A program made the translations under genes and the position numbers. This document shows positions 29,360 to 38,739 of a DNA stretch of 64,000 nt, in pieces (positions within the stretch are counted from its first letter, which is position 1; the number at the start of each line of letters is the position of its first letter). The notes beneath the pieces are model-generated. The model was not told where the DNA came from. It saw nothing but the letters and a program-made list of their open reading frames with translations, and made no database searches. Origin of the DNA: Eleginops maclovinus (lineage: Eukaryota > Chordata > Actinopteri > Perciformes > Eleginopidae); assembly GCF_036324505.1 (NCBI RefSeq), contig NC_086351.1, positions 5,636,001 to 5,700,000 on the forward strand, in the 5' to 3' direction.

Positions 29360-29424
29360 CTTTACTTGATGTAACAATGTATATCTCCCCTCAGTGGTAC
29401 AAATAAAGGTATTCCGATTCTGAT
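29360..29424 (+). mobile_element. Truncated non-LTR retrotransposon 3' end
   Basis: The string GATGTAACAATGTATATCTCCCCTCAGTGG reads into ACAAATAAAGG (AATAAA at 29402-29407) and ends with an ATTCCGATTCTGAT tail. A short TCCCC..GGG hairpin, then AATAAAGG and short 3' repeats of the ATTCTG type, is the common ending of CR1/L2/Rex1-like LINEs in fish. No reverse-transcriptase coding sequence is left upstream, consistent with strong 5' truncation. The upstream boundary is uncertain and the exact clade is inference. Confidence 0.5.
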
Positions 29425-30448
29425 AAAGGAGAGAAGGGAGTTGTTGAATTACTCACAAATATAAATGCTGATTGACATTTACTACATAAAAAAATACATA
29501 TGCATGACCTATTTTTAAGGTTAGGTAAACTGATTACATGTACATAACCCACAATAAGGAAGAAAATGAATGAACCAGTAAAATGAGCCTCAAAGTGTAA
29601 TACAAACAGATATTTCCACTTGTCATGTTAGGAAAACCCAAATAACATCAATGGTGGCTCTATTATATTCAAGTGTGACAGTGTGACAGTGAGCAAGCAC
29701 TCACAAGAGCAGTGTCCTAAAACTAAATGGCTTTCAGTCACCATTAATTTGATTATTTACACGCATGCTTTTACTCACTGTGACATGTCAACATTTCTCA
29801 GGAAAAGACCTATTTTAAAACTAAAAACTCTTTAGACTTTGTGCCACTGCCCTGCTTAGTGCCTAATGTCCCGCTAATGGTGGTAGAGGTAGCTAATGGC
29901 TGGCTCTGGATTTCAGTGTATTGTTATGCAAATGTTTAACAAGATTGGATCACATTCCAGGTCATAGCAAATGAGCGATCTTAACCTGAGGATTTCTCCC
30001 CCCAGATATTGTGAATTAAAATCAAGGGTGACATCGTCTGGAAGAGAGCTAGTAAACGTAAGCTGATTTACATTATGATTTGTCCTATTTAGCAAAAATA
30101 ACTATTGGTAGAGTAGATGATAAAGAAACAAAATGTTCAAATGTAAACGTGTTAATTGTAGTCCTTGTTGAGAACTTGAAAAAAAAGCTGATTGAAGAAG
30201 ATCTTTTTAAGTCAATAAAAATGTGGTATTGGTTTATCGTACATTTCTTGTATTGTGAAAGCTCTGCAAAATAACAGGCCAGAGAATCCAAACAGTTTGC
30301 TGAGAGATGCTAAAGAATTAATGGAGTTGAGGGGAACAGTAAAGAGTTGTCCTTATAATTAATGATAAGAAATAATAAAGAATTATTTATTAGTGCTAGG
30401 TGCGAATACTCTCAAGTGATTCAATGGGAAACTCTATCCTCAGGTTCT
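29425..30448. other. Gene-free stretch up to the piggyBac insertion site
   Basis: This is AT-rich unique-looking DNA. There is a short 9-bp tandem (GTGACAGTGTGACAGTG) near 29677-29693. No coding feature was recognised. It ends at the TTAA duplicated by the piggyBac insertion. Confidence 0.5.
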
Positions 30449-30452
30449 TTAA
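30449..30452. other. Target-site duplication TTAA, left copy
   Basis: TTAA immediately precedes the left terminal inverted repeat and is repeated at 33210-33213. A TTAA duplication is the obligatory signature of piggyBac-superfamily insertion. Confidence 0.95.
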
Positions 30453-30467
30453 CCCTTGTATTATGTT
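30453..30467 (+). repeat. piggyBac left terminal inverted repeat (15 bp)
   Basis: CCCTTGTATTATGTT abuts the TTAA duplication and is perfectly inverted at 33195-33209. The CCC start next to TTAA is typical of piggyBac-superfamily ends. The transposase would nick at this boundary and form a TTAA hairpin on excision. Confidence 0.95.
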
Positions 30468-30469
30468 AA

Positions 30470-30484
30470 GGGTCAATTTGACCC
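30470..30484. promoter_or_regulatory. Subterminal palindrome 1 (outer left); ERE-like
   Basis: GGGTCAATTTGACCC is two perfect 6-bp half-sites, GGGTCA and TGACCC, separated by 3 nt. It lies 2 nt inside the left TIR. It is the likely binding site for a dimer of the transposase C-terminal domain. The same geometry, GGTCA-N3-TGACC, is the consensus core of estrogen response elements. Both roles are inference. Confidence 0.75.
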
Positions 30485-30640
30485 ATTTCAGTTTTTGTGT
30501 TGACCAAAGTACTGGTTATCCTTTCTTTTTCTTGATGAAATTTGGTGACTTTTCATCATCTAGGGTCATGAACTGGTGTGTAAAATCTGGACACTCTGAT
30601 GTGTAGTGGAATGTCTGTGCAGAGTTTGTATACAAAGATG

Positions 30641-30663
30641 ATGTTGCGGGTCATTTTGACCCA
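30641..30663. repeat. Subterminal palindrome 2 (inner left), inverted copy of the right-end module
   Basis: This 23-bp segment contains ATGTTGC followed by GGGTCATTTTGACCC (dyad at 30648-30662). It is the exact reverse complement of 33152-33174 at the right end. It lies 173 nt inside the left TIR and about 200 nt before the transposase start codon. It could serve transposase binding, autoregulation of the transposase promoter, or both. Confidence 0.85.
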
Positions 30664-30859
30664 GACCCTTTAATGTGGGTAAATAGCTGTTCAGATCCAA
30701 AATAAACATGTCTCTTTGATGTACTTTTTACTTTGATGTACAATTGTTTGTATTTTGATTGCCTCTGAGACCCAGAGCCAGGTGTGTGAAGAGAGGGAAC
30801 TTTCTCACACTTGTCCTTGTCACTGTTCTCATGTCATCTTTTTGACAAACTCACCAAAA

Positions 30860-32632
30860 ATGAGCTCCAGAAGGACGGCAGCTGAGGAGGCTTTATCACA
30901 GATTTTGAACTGGGATAGTGATGTAGAGGAAGATATTTCAGAACCAGAGGATCTTTCAGAGACAGAGGACAATGTTATTGCTGATCCAGATTGTCAATTT
31001 TCCTACGATGAGGAGGATTCAGAGGACGAGTCTGCCGTTGTTCCTCCAACAGATGAAAACCAAGGAATGCAGCAATCATCATCCACAGAGGGGACATGGG
31101 CATCTAAGGACGGTAATATAAAATGGTCAACATCACCACACCCAAGCCGAGGCAGACTGTCATCTTCCAATGTGATCAAAATGACTCCCGGTCCTACAAG
31201 ATTTGCTGTCACACGAGTTGATGAGATTCAATCAGCATTTCAGCTCTTCATATCCTCACCAATAGAGAGGATTATACTGGAAATGACCAACTTGGAGGGG
31301 AGACGTGTGTTTCAAGAGAAATGGAAGCCACTGGATCAGACTGACTTGCATGCTTACATTGGAGTTCTGTTATTAGCTGGAGTGTACAGGTCAAAGGGAG
31401 AAGCAACTGCAAGTCTATGGAATGAAGAGAATGGAAGGCCAATCTTTCGTGCAACAATGTCTCTGGAGACATTCCACATGATATCTCGTGTGATCCGCTT
31501 TGACAACCACGACACCAGAGCTGGTCGACGTGAAAGAGACAAACTAGCTGCGATCAGAGATGTGTGGGATAAATGGGTTGAAATTTTACCTTTGTTGTAC
31601 AATCCTGGTCCCCATGTTACTGTAGATGAGCGCCTTGTTCAATTCAGGGGGCGCTGTCCTTTCCGACAGTACATGCCCAACAAGCCCGCCAAGTATGGCA
31701 TCAAAATATGGGCAGCCTGTGATGCAAAATCCAGCTATGCATGGAATATGCAAGTATACACTGGAAAGCTACCTGGAGGAACATCTGAGAAGAATCAGGG
31801 GATGCGTGTGGTGCTGGAAATGAGTGAAGGGCTGCAAGGTCATAACATCACATGTGACAACTTCTTTACATCCTACCGCCTTGGAGATGAACTTCAGAAG
31901 AGAAAGCTGACCATGTTGGGAACAGTCAGAAGAAATAAGCCAGAACTTCCCACTGAAATTCTGAAGATGCAGGGCAGACCTCTGCATTCCTCAATATTTG
32001 CTTTCACTGAGAAAGCAACAGTTGTTTCATACTGCCCAAAGAGAAACAAGAATGTTCTTGTAATGAGTGCAATGCACACAGATGCATCTCTGAGCACAAG
32101 AGAAGACATGAAGCCACAAATGATCCTGGATTATAACTCCACCAAAGGAGGAGTTGACAATCTGGACAAAGTCACAGCAACATACAGCTGCCAGCGCAAG
32201 ACAGCCCGTTGGCCTTTGGTGATTTTCTACAACATTGTGGACGTGTCTGCTTACAATGCCTATGTCCTGTGGACTGCAATCAACCAGAAATGGAATGCCG
32301 GCAAATTGTACAGACGTCGGCTTTTCCTGGAAGATCTCGGCAAAGCACTTATCACTCCCAAGATCCAGACGCGAGCCAGGCCAGCTCGATCCCCAGCAGC
32401 TGCAGCTGTCATTGAAAAGGTCAAGCTCAGGTCACCCGACCAACCTGCAGCCTCACCCAACCCAACCTCACCCAACCAACATCCAGTGGACACAGGTGGA
32501 AAGAAAAGGAAAAGATGCCAGGTCTGTCCCTCCCGAGAGGACAGTAACACAAGTACCTCTTGTGTGAAATGCAAGAATTACATCTGCAGAAAGCACACAG
32601 TAACATTCTGTCCATCATGTGGAGAACATTGA
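30860..32632 (+). CDS. piggyBac transposase, intact (590 aa)
   Basis: This is a DDE/DDD transposase that binds the element ends, excises at TTAA through hairpin intermediates and reinserts into TTAA in the nucleus. The N-terminal 60 residues are acidic and probably disordered. The catalytic RNase-H-like core spans roughly residues 110-470. The three catalytic aspartates are present: D256 (TVDERL), D333 (TCDNFFTS) and D433 (GGVDNLD, with D436). Their spacings of 77 and 100 residues are close to those of classical piggyBac. The conserved TARWP tryptophan is W451. A basic KKRKR (548-552) is a likely nuclear signal and abuts a Cys/His-rich zinc-binding tail (C553, C556, C568, C571, C576, H579, C584, C587). 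Length matches the family (about 590 aa). I chose the ATG at 30860, context AAAATGA with A at -3. The frame is open 35 codons further upstream but without another ATG, and the protein then starts with SSRRTAAEEAL, typical of family N-termini. No frameshift, stop or intron is seen. Its only functional neighbours are its own TIRs and dyads. Confidence 0.95.
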   Translation: MSSRRTAAEEALSQILNWDSDVEEDISEPEDLSETEDNVIADPDCQFSYDEEDSEDESAVVPPTDENQGMQQSSSTEGTWASKDGNIKWSTSPHPSRGRLSSSNVIKMTPGPTRFAVTRVDEIQSAFQLFISSPIERIILEMTNLEGRRVFQEKWKPLDQTDLHAYIGVLLLAGVYRSKGEATASLWNEENGRPIFRATMSLETFHMISRVIRFDNHDTRAGRRERDKLAAIRDVWDKWVEILPLLYNPGPHVTVDERLVQFRGRCPFRQYMPNKPAKYGIKIWAACDAKSSYAWNMQVYTGKLPGGTSEKNQGMRVVLEMSEGLQGHNITCDNFFTSYRLGDELQKRKLTMLGTVRRNKPELPTEILKMQGRPLHSSIFAFTEKATVVSYCPKRNKNVLVMSAMHTDASLSTREDMKPQMILDYNSTKGGVDNLDKVTATYSCQRKTARWPLVIFYNIVDVSAYNAYVLWTAINQKWNAGKLYRRRLFLEDLGKALITPKIQTRARPARSPAAAAVIEKVKLRSPDQPAASPNPTSPNQHPVDTGGKKRKRCQVCPSREDSNTSTSCVKCKNYICRKHTVTFCPSCGEH

Positions 32633-32673
32633 AAATGTTGAAGAAAAATGTGGAGAACATTGAAAAGTTGAAG
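32617..32673 (+). repeat. Tandem duplication across the transposase stop codon
   Basis: A unit beginning ATGTGGAGAACATTGAAAA at 32617 recurs at 32648, period 31 bp, matching over about 26 bp with a single 1-nt gap. The first copy encodes the last Cys and the stop; the second is untranslated. It is followed by four GTTRAA-like hexamers (32688-32711). This is a small local slippage product in the 3' untranslated region and does not affect the protein. Confidence 0.8.
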
Positions 32674-32763
32674 TTCGCTGGGATGAAGTTAAAGTTGAAG
32701 TCAAAGTTAAAAAGAAATGTGTTCATGAAGAGGGAAAAACGTAGCCCTTGTGCTTTCTTTGGT

Positions 32764-32978
32764 CAAGGAAGGAGGAAGGGAGGAAGGAAAGAAGGTAGGA
32801 AGGAAAGAATGGAGAAAGCAAGGAAGGAAGAGAAGAAGGAAGGAAGGAGGAAAGAATGAAGGAAGGAAGGAAGGAAGGGAGAAAAGAAGGGAATAGAGGA
32901 GGATGAACAGAGAGAAGGAAAACAGGATGAGAAGAAGGAAGGAGAGAGCATGGCAGGAGGAAAGAAGGAGGGAAGAAT
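32764..32978 (+). repeat. GGAA/GAAG-rich polypurine tract
   Basis: This region inside the piggyBac 3' untranslated region is almost pure A and G on the plus strand, built of imperfect GGAA and GAAG units with a few C/T interruptions. Such tracts expand by slippage and can form triplex (H) DNA. Open frames across it are low-complexity artefacts. Confidence 0.9.
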
Positions 32979-33091
32979 TATCATTTTGAGCCGGGAGGAG
33001 GACAAGAGGATTAGACTAAATAGTTCTTAAATATAGTGTTGGAATTAAAAATGTATTGTATGTCACTTTTCTAAATGTTTATGTAATCTAA

Positions 33092-33097
33092 AATAAA
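33092..33097 (+). terminator. Polyadenylation signal of the transposase transcript
   Basis: AATAAA is followed within 20 nt by GTTGTTATTGGTTT, a GT/T-rich downstream element. It lies 460 nt after the transposase stop and 112 nt before the element's right end, so the transcript would end inside the element. Confidence 0.7.
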
Positions 33098-33151
33098 GTT
33101 GTTATTGGTTTAACCTGTTTTCTTCACTGTTTTGAGTGCATTTACACAGTA

Positions 33152-33174
33152 TGGGTCAAAATGACCCGCAACAT
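33152..33174. repeat. Subterminal palindrome 3 (right end)
   Basis: GGGTCAAAATGACCC (33153-33167) followed by GCAACAT is the exact reverse complement of 30641-30663. The dyad lies 27 nt inside the right TIR, against 2 nt for the outer left dyad. The two ends therefore carry the same binding module at unequal distances, as in classical piggyBac. The half-sites again fit GGTCA-N3-TGACC. Confidence 0.85.
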
Positions 33175-33194
33175 AATCAATGTAATTTTTTTTC

Positions 33195-33209
33195 AACATA
33201 ATACAAGGG
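33195..33209 (-). repeat. piggyBac right terminal inverted repeat (15 bp)
   Basis: AACATAATACAAGGG is the exact reverse complement of the left TIR, directly followed by TTAA. The match stops at 15 bp: the next inner base differs between the two ends. Confidence 0.95.
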
Positions 33210-33213
33210 TTAA
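33210..33213. other. Target-site duplication TTAA, right copy
   Basis: This TTAA abuts the right TIR and matches the copy at 30449-30452. Confidence 0.95.
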
Positions 33214-36200
33214 CATCAGTGAAAGACCTGAATAGTTATTCATAAAAGTGAGCAAAACCTTTTTAATAGGCCGAGTTAATGCATTATTCAAAAGTGATTC
33301 AGGAGCAGCTTATTATAGACTGTTATCAAAGTATTACGCTGTTGTACTTCTGCGAGGTTCTCTCCCCCTTGATGACACCCAGACAAACAATACAGCTCAC
33401 AGAGAAGGGAAGTGAAAAACTTTTTGGCAGAGCGCTGGGACTCCAGAAACATCCATCTCATCATGCCAATCAAACTATAGCGAACATTTGAACCAAAAGT
33501 GGATTGCTCTCCGCCTCCGCTGCTTGTACACTACATCACCTCGAGGCATCTTACTGCCCTTAGAAGCCGCGTATAGCAAACTTTACTCCTCTCTCTTGTT
33601 TGTGGATCAAAGCCACCACTTGCAACATAAATGTGCGGATATGGCACTCTGATTACTTCAATAATACATGAGAAATCTAATGAACACATTCAGAAAAAGG
33701 CACGTCACCCGTCTGAGCGACGCTGAGCGTTGATTAAAGTTTGGCTGTTTGGCATTTGAATAATGAACAAACACTGTGAAGAAACGGCAGCTATTAACCT
33801 TTCCACGAGTCCCTCTTATTCTAAGCCGTGGCATATCAGGACGTTCCAATTCCTGATTTCCATTTTCCACTACATTAACCTTCTTGAACAGATTCCTACA
33901 GTGTCCCCCATCAACAAGAAGGTGTGACAGAGGACTTTTAGTTATGAGCCACCCAACAAGGTGATGTACGATCGATGTCGCCGCCCTTTTCTTACCATTC
34001 AGTCAACTGCTTTAAGTCTCAAAAGACGCAGGCGATATATTCACTTCAAAAAGACATAATGGAATTAGGTTGAATAGAAATGTTCACATTTAGTGTAACA
34101 CGAAATAATTATATTGTGTTACGTCTAACCATCACATCGCTCAGTAAATTAGCTTTCACATTTTAAAATCCACAATGCAAATAAGATGGTGTCCACCCAT
34201 CAGAACTGATGTCAGAAACGTATGCGTTAATTGGCCTCACTGTTGATTGGTTGTTAGAAGTGTGACTCTAGCAAAAAGGCATTTAATAATAATATTGTGA
34301 ATGTATTAACCACAAACTGAATAATAAACTAAAGTACTTTCATAGCGTACAAAATTGTCCTCAACAAAAATTGTATTTGTCTGTTGCTGTTTATTTCCTG
34401 TATGCTTATTTTTCAGAGCTTAAGAAGACAGTAGTATGCTCAGCTTGAAATCTGTTTTCACAGTTGACAGCTTTTATAACTTACCATTCTGCTATTTTGA
34501 TTGTTAAAAATAAACTGTGAGCTTTTCATGAGCTTCGGTTAAGATTAACGGTATACAGATTATTACAAAACTAAATACTGTGCGTTGCTTTCACAGCACT
34601 GAGGTGGTAAAATGGGGTGTCTGCATGTCTTGCTGTGCCTCCAAACTTCTGTTTCCTGTTCAAAGAGTGCTCTTTGTGTTTTCCTGGCATACGTTTCAGC
34701 TTCCACTAAGCATCTAAAATGTTGCTCATGGAGACGTTTATTGTTTTGCTTCAGGAAGCGGTACTTGGTTAAAAAAAAGACACAAAACTAAAGCTTTGAT
34801 ATCTTACAACTTTTTTGCCAACTACTAGAAATCCATGCTAGTAATTAAAGAGGTTTAGCTTTTTTCTCCAATAGATGAAAGCAAAACCGAACCTGTTCTC
34901 TGAATCACTACTGCCTCTTTGTTAAACGCTACCTGTAAAGTGAGTTGTACTTCATATAACCATCCCTCTGCTTATTGTAACATATCTCTTAACAGTGTAT
35001 ATTCAGTCATTCAATGGCAGACAGTAGCAGCAACTGAGTGTATAAAAGCATCTGGGAGTAAACATTTATCGTAATTATCCATTTGAGAACATTAGTATCT
35101 ATAAACCTAGAGTGCTTTTACTGGAAATATAAAGAGGATGATATGTGGTATGATGAGTTTAATTCCGCTCAACTATAGGGGGGCCTGCTGCGAATAGATG
35201 ACAGTGACACCTACAGTGTGCTCACGGATAATAGCATAACAGAAATGAAGCACCATCTAAATGCAGCCAGGCGGAACTGAGATGTCTGGTGAAGCTGGCA
35301 AAAAATATGTCAGGTGTTGTGCTAATGTTCAGCATATGGTCACAAGAGAAAAGTGTGACAATCAACAGCAGAGAGGTGCAAACTTCTCTAAACAACTGCA
35401 TGGGCAACCATCTGTGGGGTATTTCACTAACAGGAAAATTGAAAATGGTTTTAAGACTCAATTCAGATTTTCAATTATCCTCCTATGAAATTAAAATGTG
35501 CAGTTTTACAGCTTGATTTCTTTTTTGCAAAATGATTGTAGAACCAGACAGTTTGATGATAGATATCCAACGAATTACTCAATTCCAGGAAGCTTCAACT
35601 ATCTTTCTAATGATACTAAAACATGTGGTTTCCTCAAGGTTCAAAATAAAATCAGATGTTAAACAGGAATAGGGAAGTGTTGTTTAAGGACATTCTTGGG
35701 GGATAATTAGTTTCATCAGTTTTTGCAATCATTGGGATATCCTCTCAATAGAAGTGTGTTAAGGGTTGGAGCCTGGGCTCAGCCTGGGCTCAGCCTGGGG
35801 CTTTATTCTTGCTTAAATAGGCAGTGTGCAAGCAGCTCTCAGAACTATAATAACTTTGGAGGAAGGGTTGAAAGAAAAAACATTCCTTTTAACAATGTGC
35901 TGAACTTCTCAAATGTCTTTGCTCCATCCGTTGAAACTCCCTGGAAACACTGAAAAAGACAAAATAATTGAGAAAACCAACTCTCTTATGTATAATACAT
36001 GTTCCATGTTGATATGAGACTCAAGTTAAAGAAATATCCAATAGCTGACCTTCAATTCAAGAATACAAAACTGTCAAAAATACCTGAGCAATCTTAGATG
36101 TTTGCAAACGCTCAACACAATTACATGTTATTGATTAGATATTCACTTTTTAATTGCTATTACAGTTTTTTTGCAGAACCTACAGCAGCTGCCATCAACT

Positions 36201-38701
36201 CTATCTTTCCTTCACCTGGTTCGCTTTACTCGGCTCTGCTGTTGCCGACTTGGCTCAGTGTCTGTTTGTACGTGTGTAGGACCTCATCCCTGACACAGAA
36301 ATCAGAGAAGATGCCACAGTGTGATAACGAATGACACCAAAACGTTAGAAATTACAGATAAGAGAACCGGTAACATCAGAGCACGTCTATAAAGTCTTAA
36401 AGTACTGCTTGGTTTTGGTACTCACCCCCAGTCCGCGAGACTGCAACAGCAAGCTGCCTTTACTGCAGTCAGGCCGTCTTGCTGTTATTTATTATTTAGT
36501 TTGTTCAGTTGCTACGACCGGTTTCATCAGTTTTGTTTTTTGCTCCAGAAAACATCTATGTAAAGTTTTGCAAGTCTGACATTTCATGTTGTGTTCTCTG
36601 CATATTTTGGGGTATTGCAAACCAAGATTACATACCTATATGTTTAAATATTCAACAGACTGCTCCTACTTAAAGGATCCACACATATTCACTGTCAACT
36701 TACTTCATTATTTGTGGCATCTCAAAGTACATCTCAAATGTACGATTTCTGATGGTGAATCCTTCATTATATAAATCATAAAATATTTACTACATGGTAG
36801 AGGTTTTATGGTAATTTCTGTAACGTGAGCTTGGGAGAATTACATCTGGCAAAATATAAGCAACATTTGTATCATGTCCATGTACCTTCCTTTTATAGTT
36901 AATTTGCCATGGCGGGGTTTTTTCACACTGTGTTTACGATAGCTTAACACGATAAGAATTGAATTCACATTATGTTAAAGCTCAGACCAACCAAGGCAAT
37001 GCTCATCTGACGTAGACAAACTGTGCTTCTAGGTCAGCTTTTATACCATGTTACATAGTAGCTTTGCTTTATTATGATTACATGTGCCAAGCATACAAGA
37101 GCTATATTTAACATGGTTATGACGATCGTTCATCCACAGTAATCTCATTTAGATTTTCTTTGTACAGTGTGTAGATGATTCACATGGTGTGTTTACTGGT
37201 GTGGTCTATGGGTGATATCTCAGTCGCTCTGAGACAACGATGAGTATTGAGTCGATTTTGGTAATGTTAATTCACGTATTTAGGTAATGGTCTGGGTCTT
37301 CAGGTTTCCAACAAAGGTACTACGAACTACATATCGAGGAATTTAGTTTTTATTTTATACTCCTATATTTTTATCAACTCAAGTCAAAAACTTCTACCTC
37401 TTGTCAATGCTTTAATGACCTTCGTGCAGTTGGGGTCAATGTAGTTCAACTTCAGCCACATAAACTTGCAGGTTAATCAGTCCTTGTCACAATAATTCTC
37501 TAAGTTGCCAGAGACATCAGAGCTGCTCTCCAGATAGGAAGTAATACCTAGCTCTGCACATTGTCAAACTTTAAGTATTAAATCCCTGATAGATTTTATT
37601 GTTGAGTCTCACCATTCTCACACTGCAAATTGTAAAATCCTTTCCTTTACAAACTCCGTCAAGCTCAGACAAGCCAAGTGTACCCTGCCTGCCCAGCATG
37701 AAGTGACAGAGTTGAAGTAAAGCAGAAATGGCTGAATTTAAAAAATGAAAAAGTTGGATCTCAGAGGAACGCACAACAGATGGAACAAGAGCTCATTCCA
37801 TAAAATGTCAACGTATCCCTTTAGGCAGTTGTTCCATTGTTCAGAAAATAGCAATTTTTGTTTTAATTAGTTAAGTACCTATAACTTTTACATGACATTA
37901 CTTCTCTGCAGATACAGTGTAATACAAGGTTTACTGTATCACAACAACTGCCATTTCATTTGGTGAAAACAGGTCAAGAAAACCACATGCCTTGCTAATA
38001 TTTTGGCTCACAGTGGAAATGCTTCTCTTGGGAACATGCTGATTTTGGGTCTGTGGTCCCCTCTGATTCATTCATGTGCCTTTGGCGATGTCTGATAACA
38101 CTGCCATTGTTTGATAGCATTGGAACACACAAACACACACAGTCACAAACACACACACACCACTGCTGTAGGAGGGGGACAAGTGTCAGCTGGAGGCATA
38201 GAAAGATAGGCCGCCCCCGCTACACAGTTAATCTTAATGAAAAACGAGTCTGCCTCCAGACTGGGTACTTTGGCTGACATCCATTGATGTTCTTTCCTAT
38301 GCATTTTTTCCCTTATTATATTTATACATTTTTTTATAAAGCATCATGAGCTTAAATTGAATGTATTTTCAATTGTTTAAAATATTGCTCATGAATCTCC
38401 TTTCCCCTCGGACTATGACATTGTGCGAGTTGAGTCAGCTGCTAAACTTTATCTGAAATATAAATTATGAAGTTAGCTTTTGTTTGATTAATGAATCATT
38501 AAATATCTATCCAAAATCAAAGGTAACAGAGGACAAATGTGTGCCTATATGTATTGTATTTTTGAGCGTCACATTTGAGCTTTTAAATGACTTATTTAAC
38601 TTAATTGGTTATGAACAATTTGTTGTTCATGTTCCTTTACTAATTGATCTATTCTTTCTATTCCGTACACGTACTCTTATAAACAATTATACCAGAGTAC
38701 A
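33214..38701. other. Gene-free stretch with minor tandem repeats
   Basis: It contains 2.6 copies of GCCTGGGCTCA at 35771-35799, an 8-bp inverted repeat GATACAGT..ACTGTATC at 37911-37940, and an interrupted CA tract at about 38128-38161. A pyrimidine run ending TTTTTTTGCAG near 36176 looks like a splice acceptor, but the frame after it has no recognisable protein. No gene is called. Confidence 0.45.
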
Positions 38702-38739
38702 GTATTTATTGCAGGAAACGTCATTCCTGCAATAAATAC
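38702..38739. repeat. Perfect hairpin with 16-bp arms and AATAAA
   Basis: GTATTTATTGCAGGAA (38702-38717) and TTCCTGCAATAAATAC (38724-38739) are exact inverted repeats around the 6-nt loop ACGTCA. The right arm contains AATAAA, and the sequence after it is AATC-rich (CCAATCAATCAAAAATC). A hairpin, a polyadenylation hexamer and a short tandem tail together suggest the 3' end of a retrotransposon or a transcript end. A perfect 16-bp match is unlikely by chance. Confidence 0.7.

Larger units (their letters stand above)
30453..33209 (+). mobile_element. Complete, apparently autonomous piggyBac transposon (2757 bp)
   Basis: The element begins CCCTTGTATTATGTT (30453-30467) and ends with the exact reverse complement (33195-33209), a 15/15 perfect TIR. 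TTAA lies on both outer sides. It contains a single 407-nt leader, one intact 590-codon transposase frame (30860-32632), a 577-nt trailer with a GA-rich tract and a polyadenylation signal at 33092-33097. Three GGGTCA-N3-TGACCC dyads lie inside the ends (two left, one right). The palindrome sits 2 nt from the left TIR and 27 nt from the right TIR, an asymmetry like that of classical piggyBac (short left, long right spacer). Perfect TIRs and target duplication plus an unbroken gene argue for recent insertion and against domestication. I found no second copy of these ends in the window. Confidence 0.95.

Noticed and set aside
30755..30859. Extension of the transposase by 35 codons upstream
   Set aside because: The extension begins at TTG and has no in-frame ATG. 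A eukaryotic start at 30860 has good context and gives a family-like N-terminus.
32763..33005. Ser/Phe/Pro-rich frame on the minus strand
   Set aside because: It is the complement of the polypurine tract in the transposon's 3' region.
36170..36334. Possible exon after a pyrimidine-rich acceptor, beginning Glu-Pro-Thr-Ala-Ala-Ala as in HSP70
   Set aside because: The resemblance ends after six or seven residues and the rest is unlike HSP70. No donor or partner exon was found.
37911..37940. Segment containing AATACAAGG inside an 8-bp inverted repeat, as a possible piggyBac-family remnant
   Set aside because: It matches only 9 bases of the TIR, lacks the final GG-TTAA and has no partner end.
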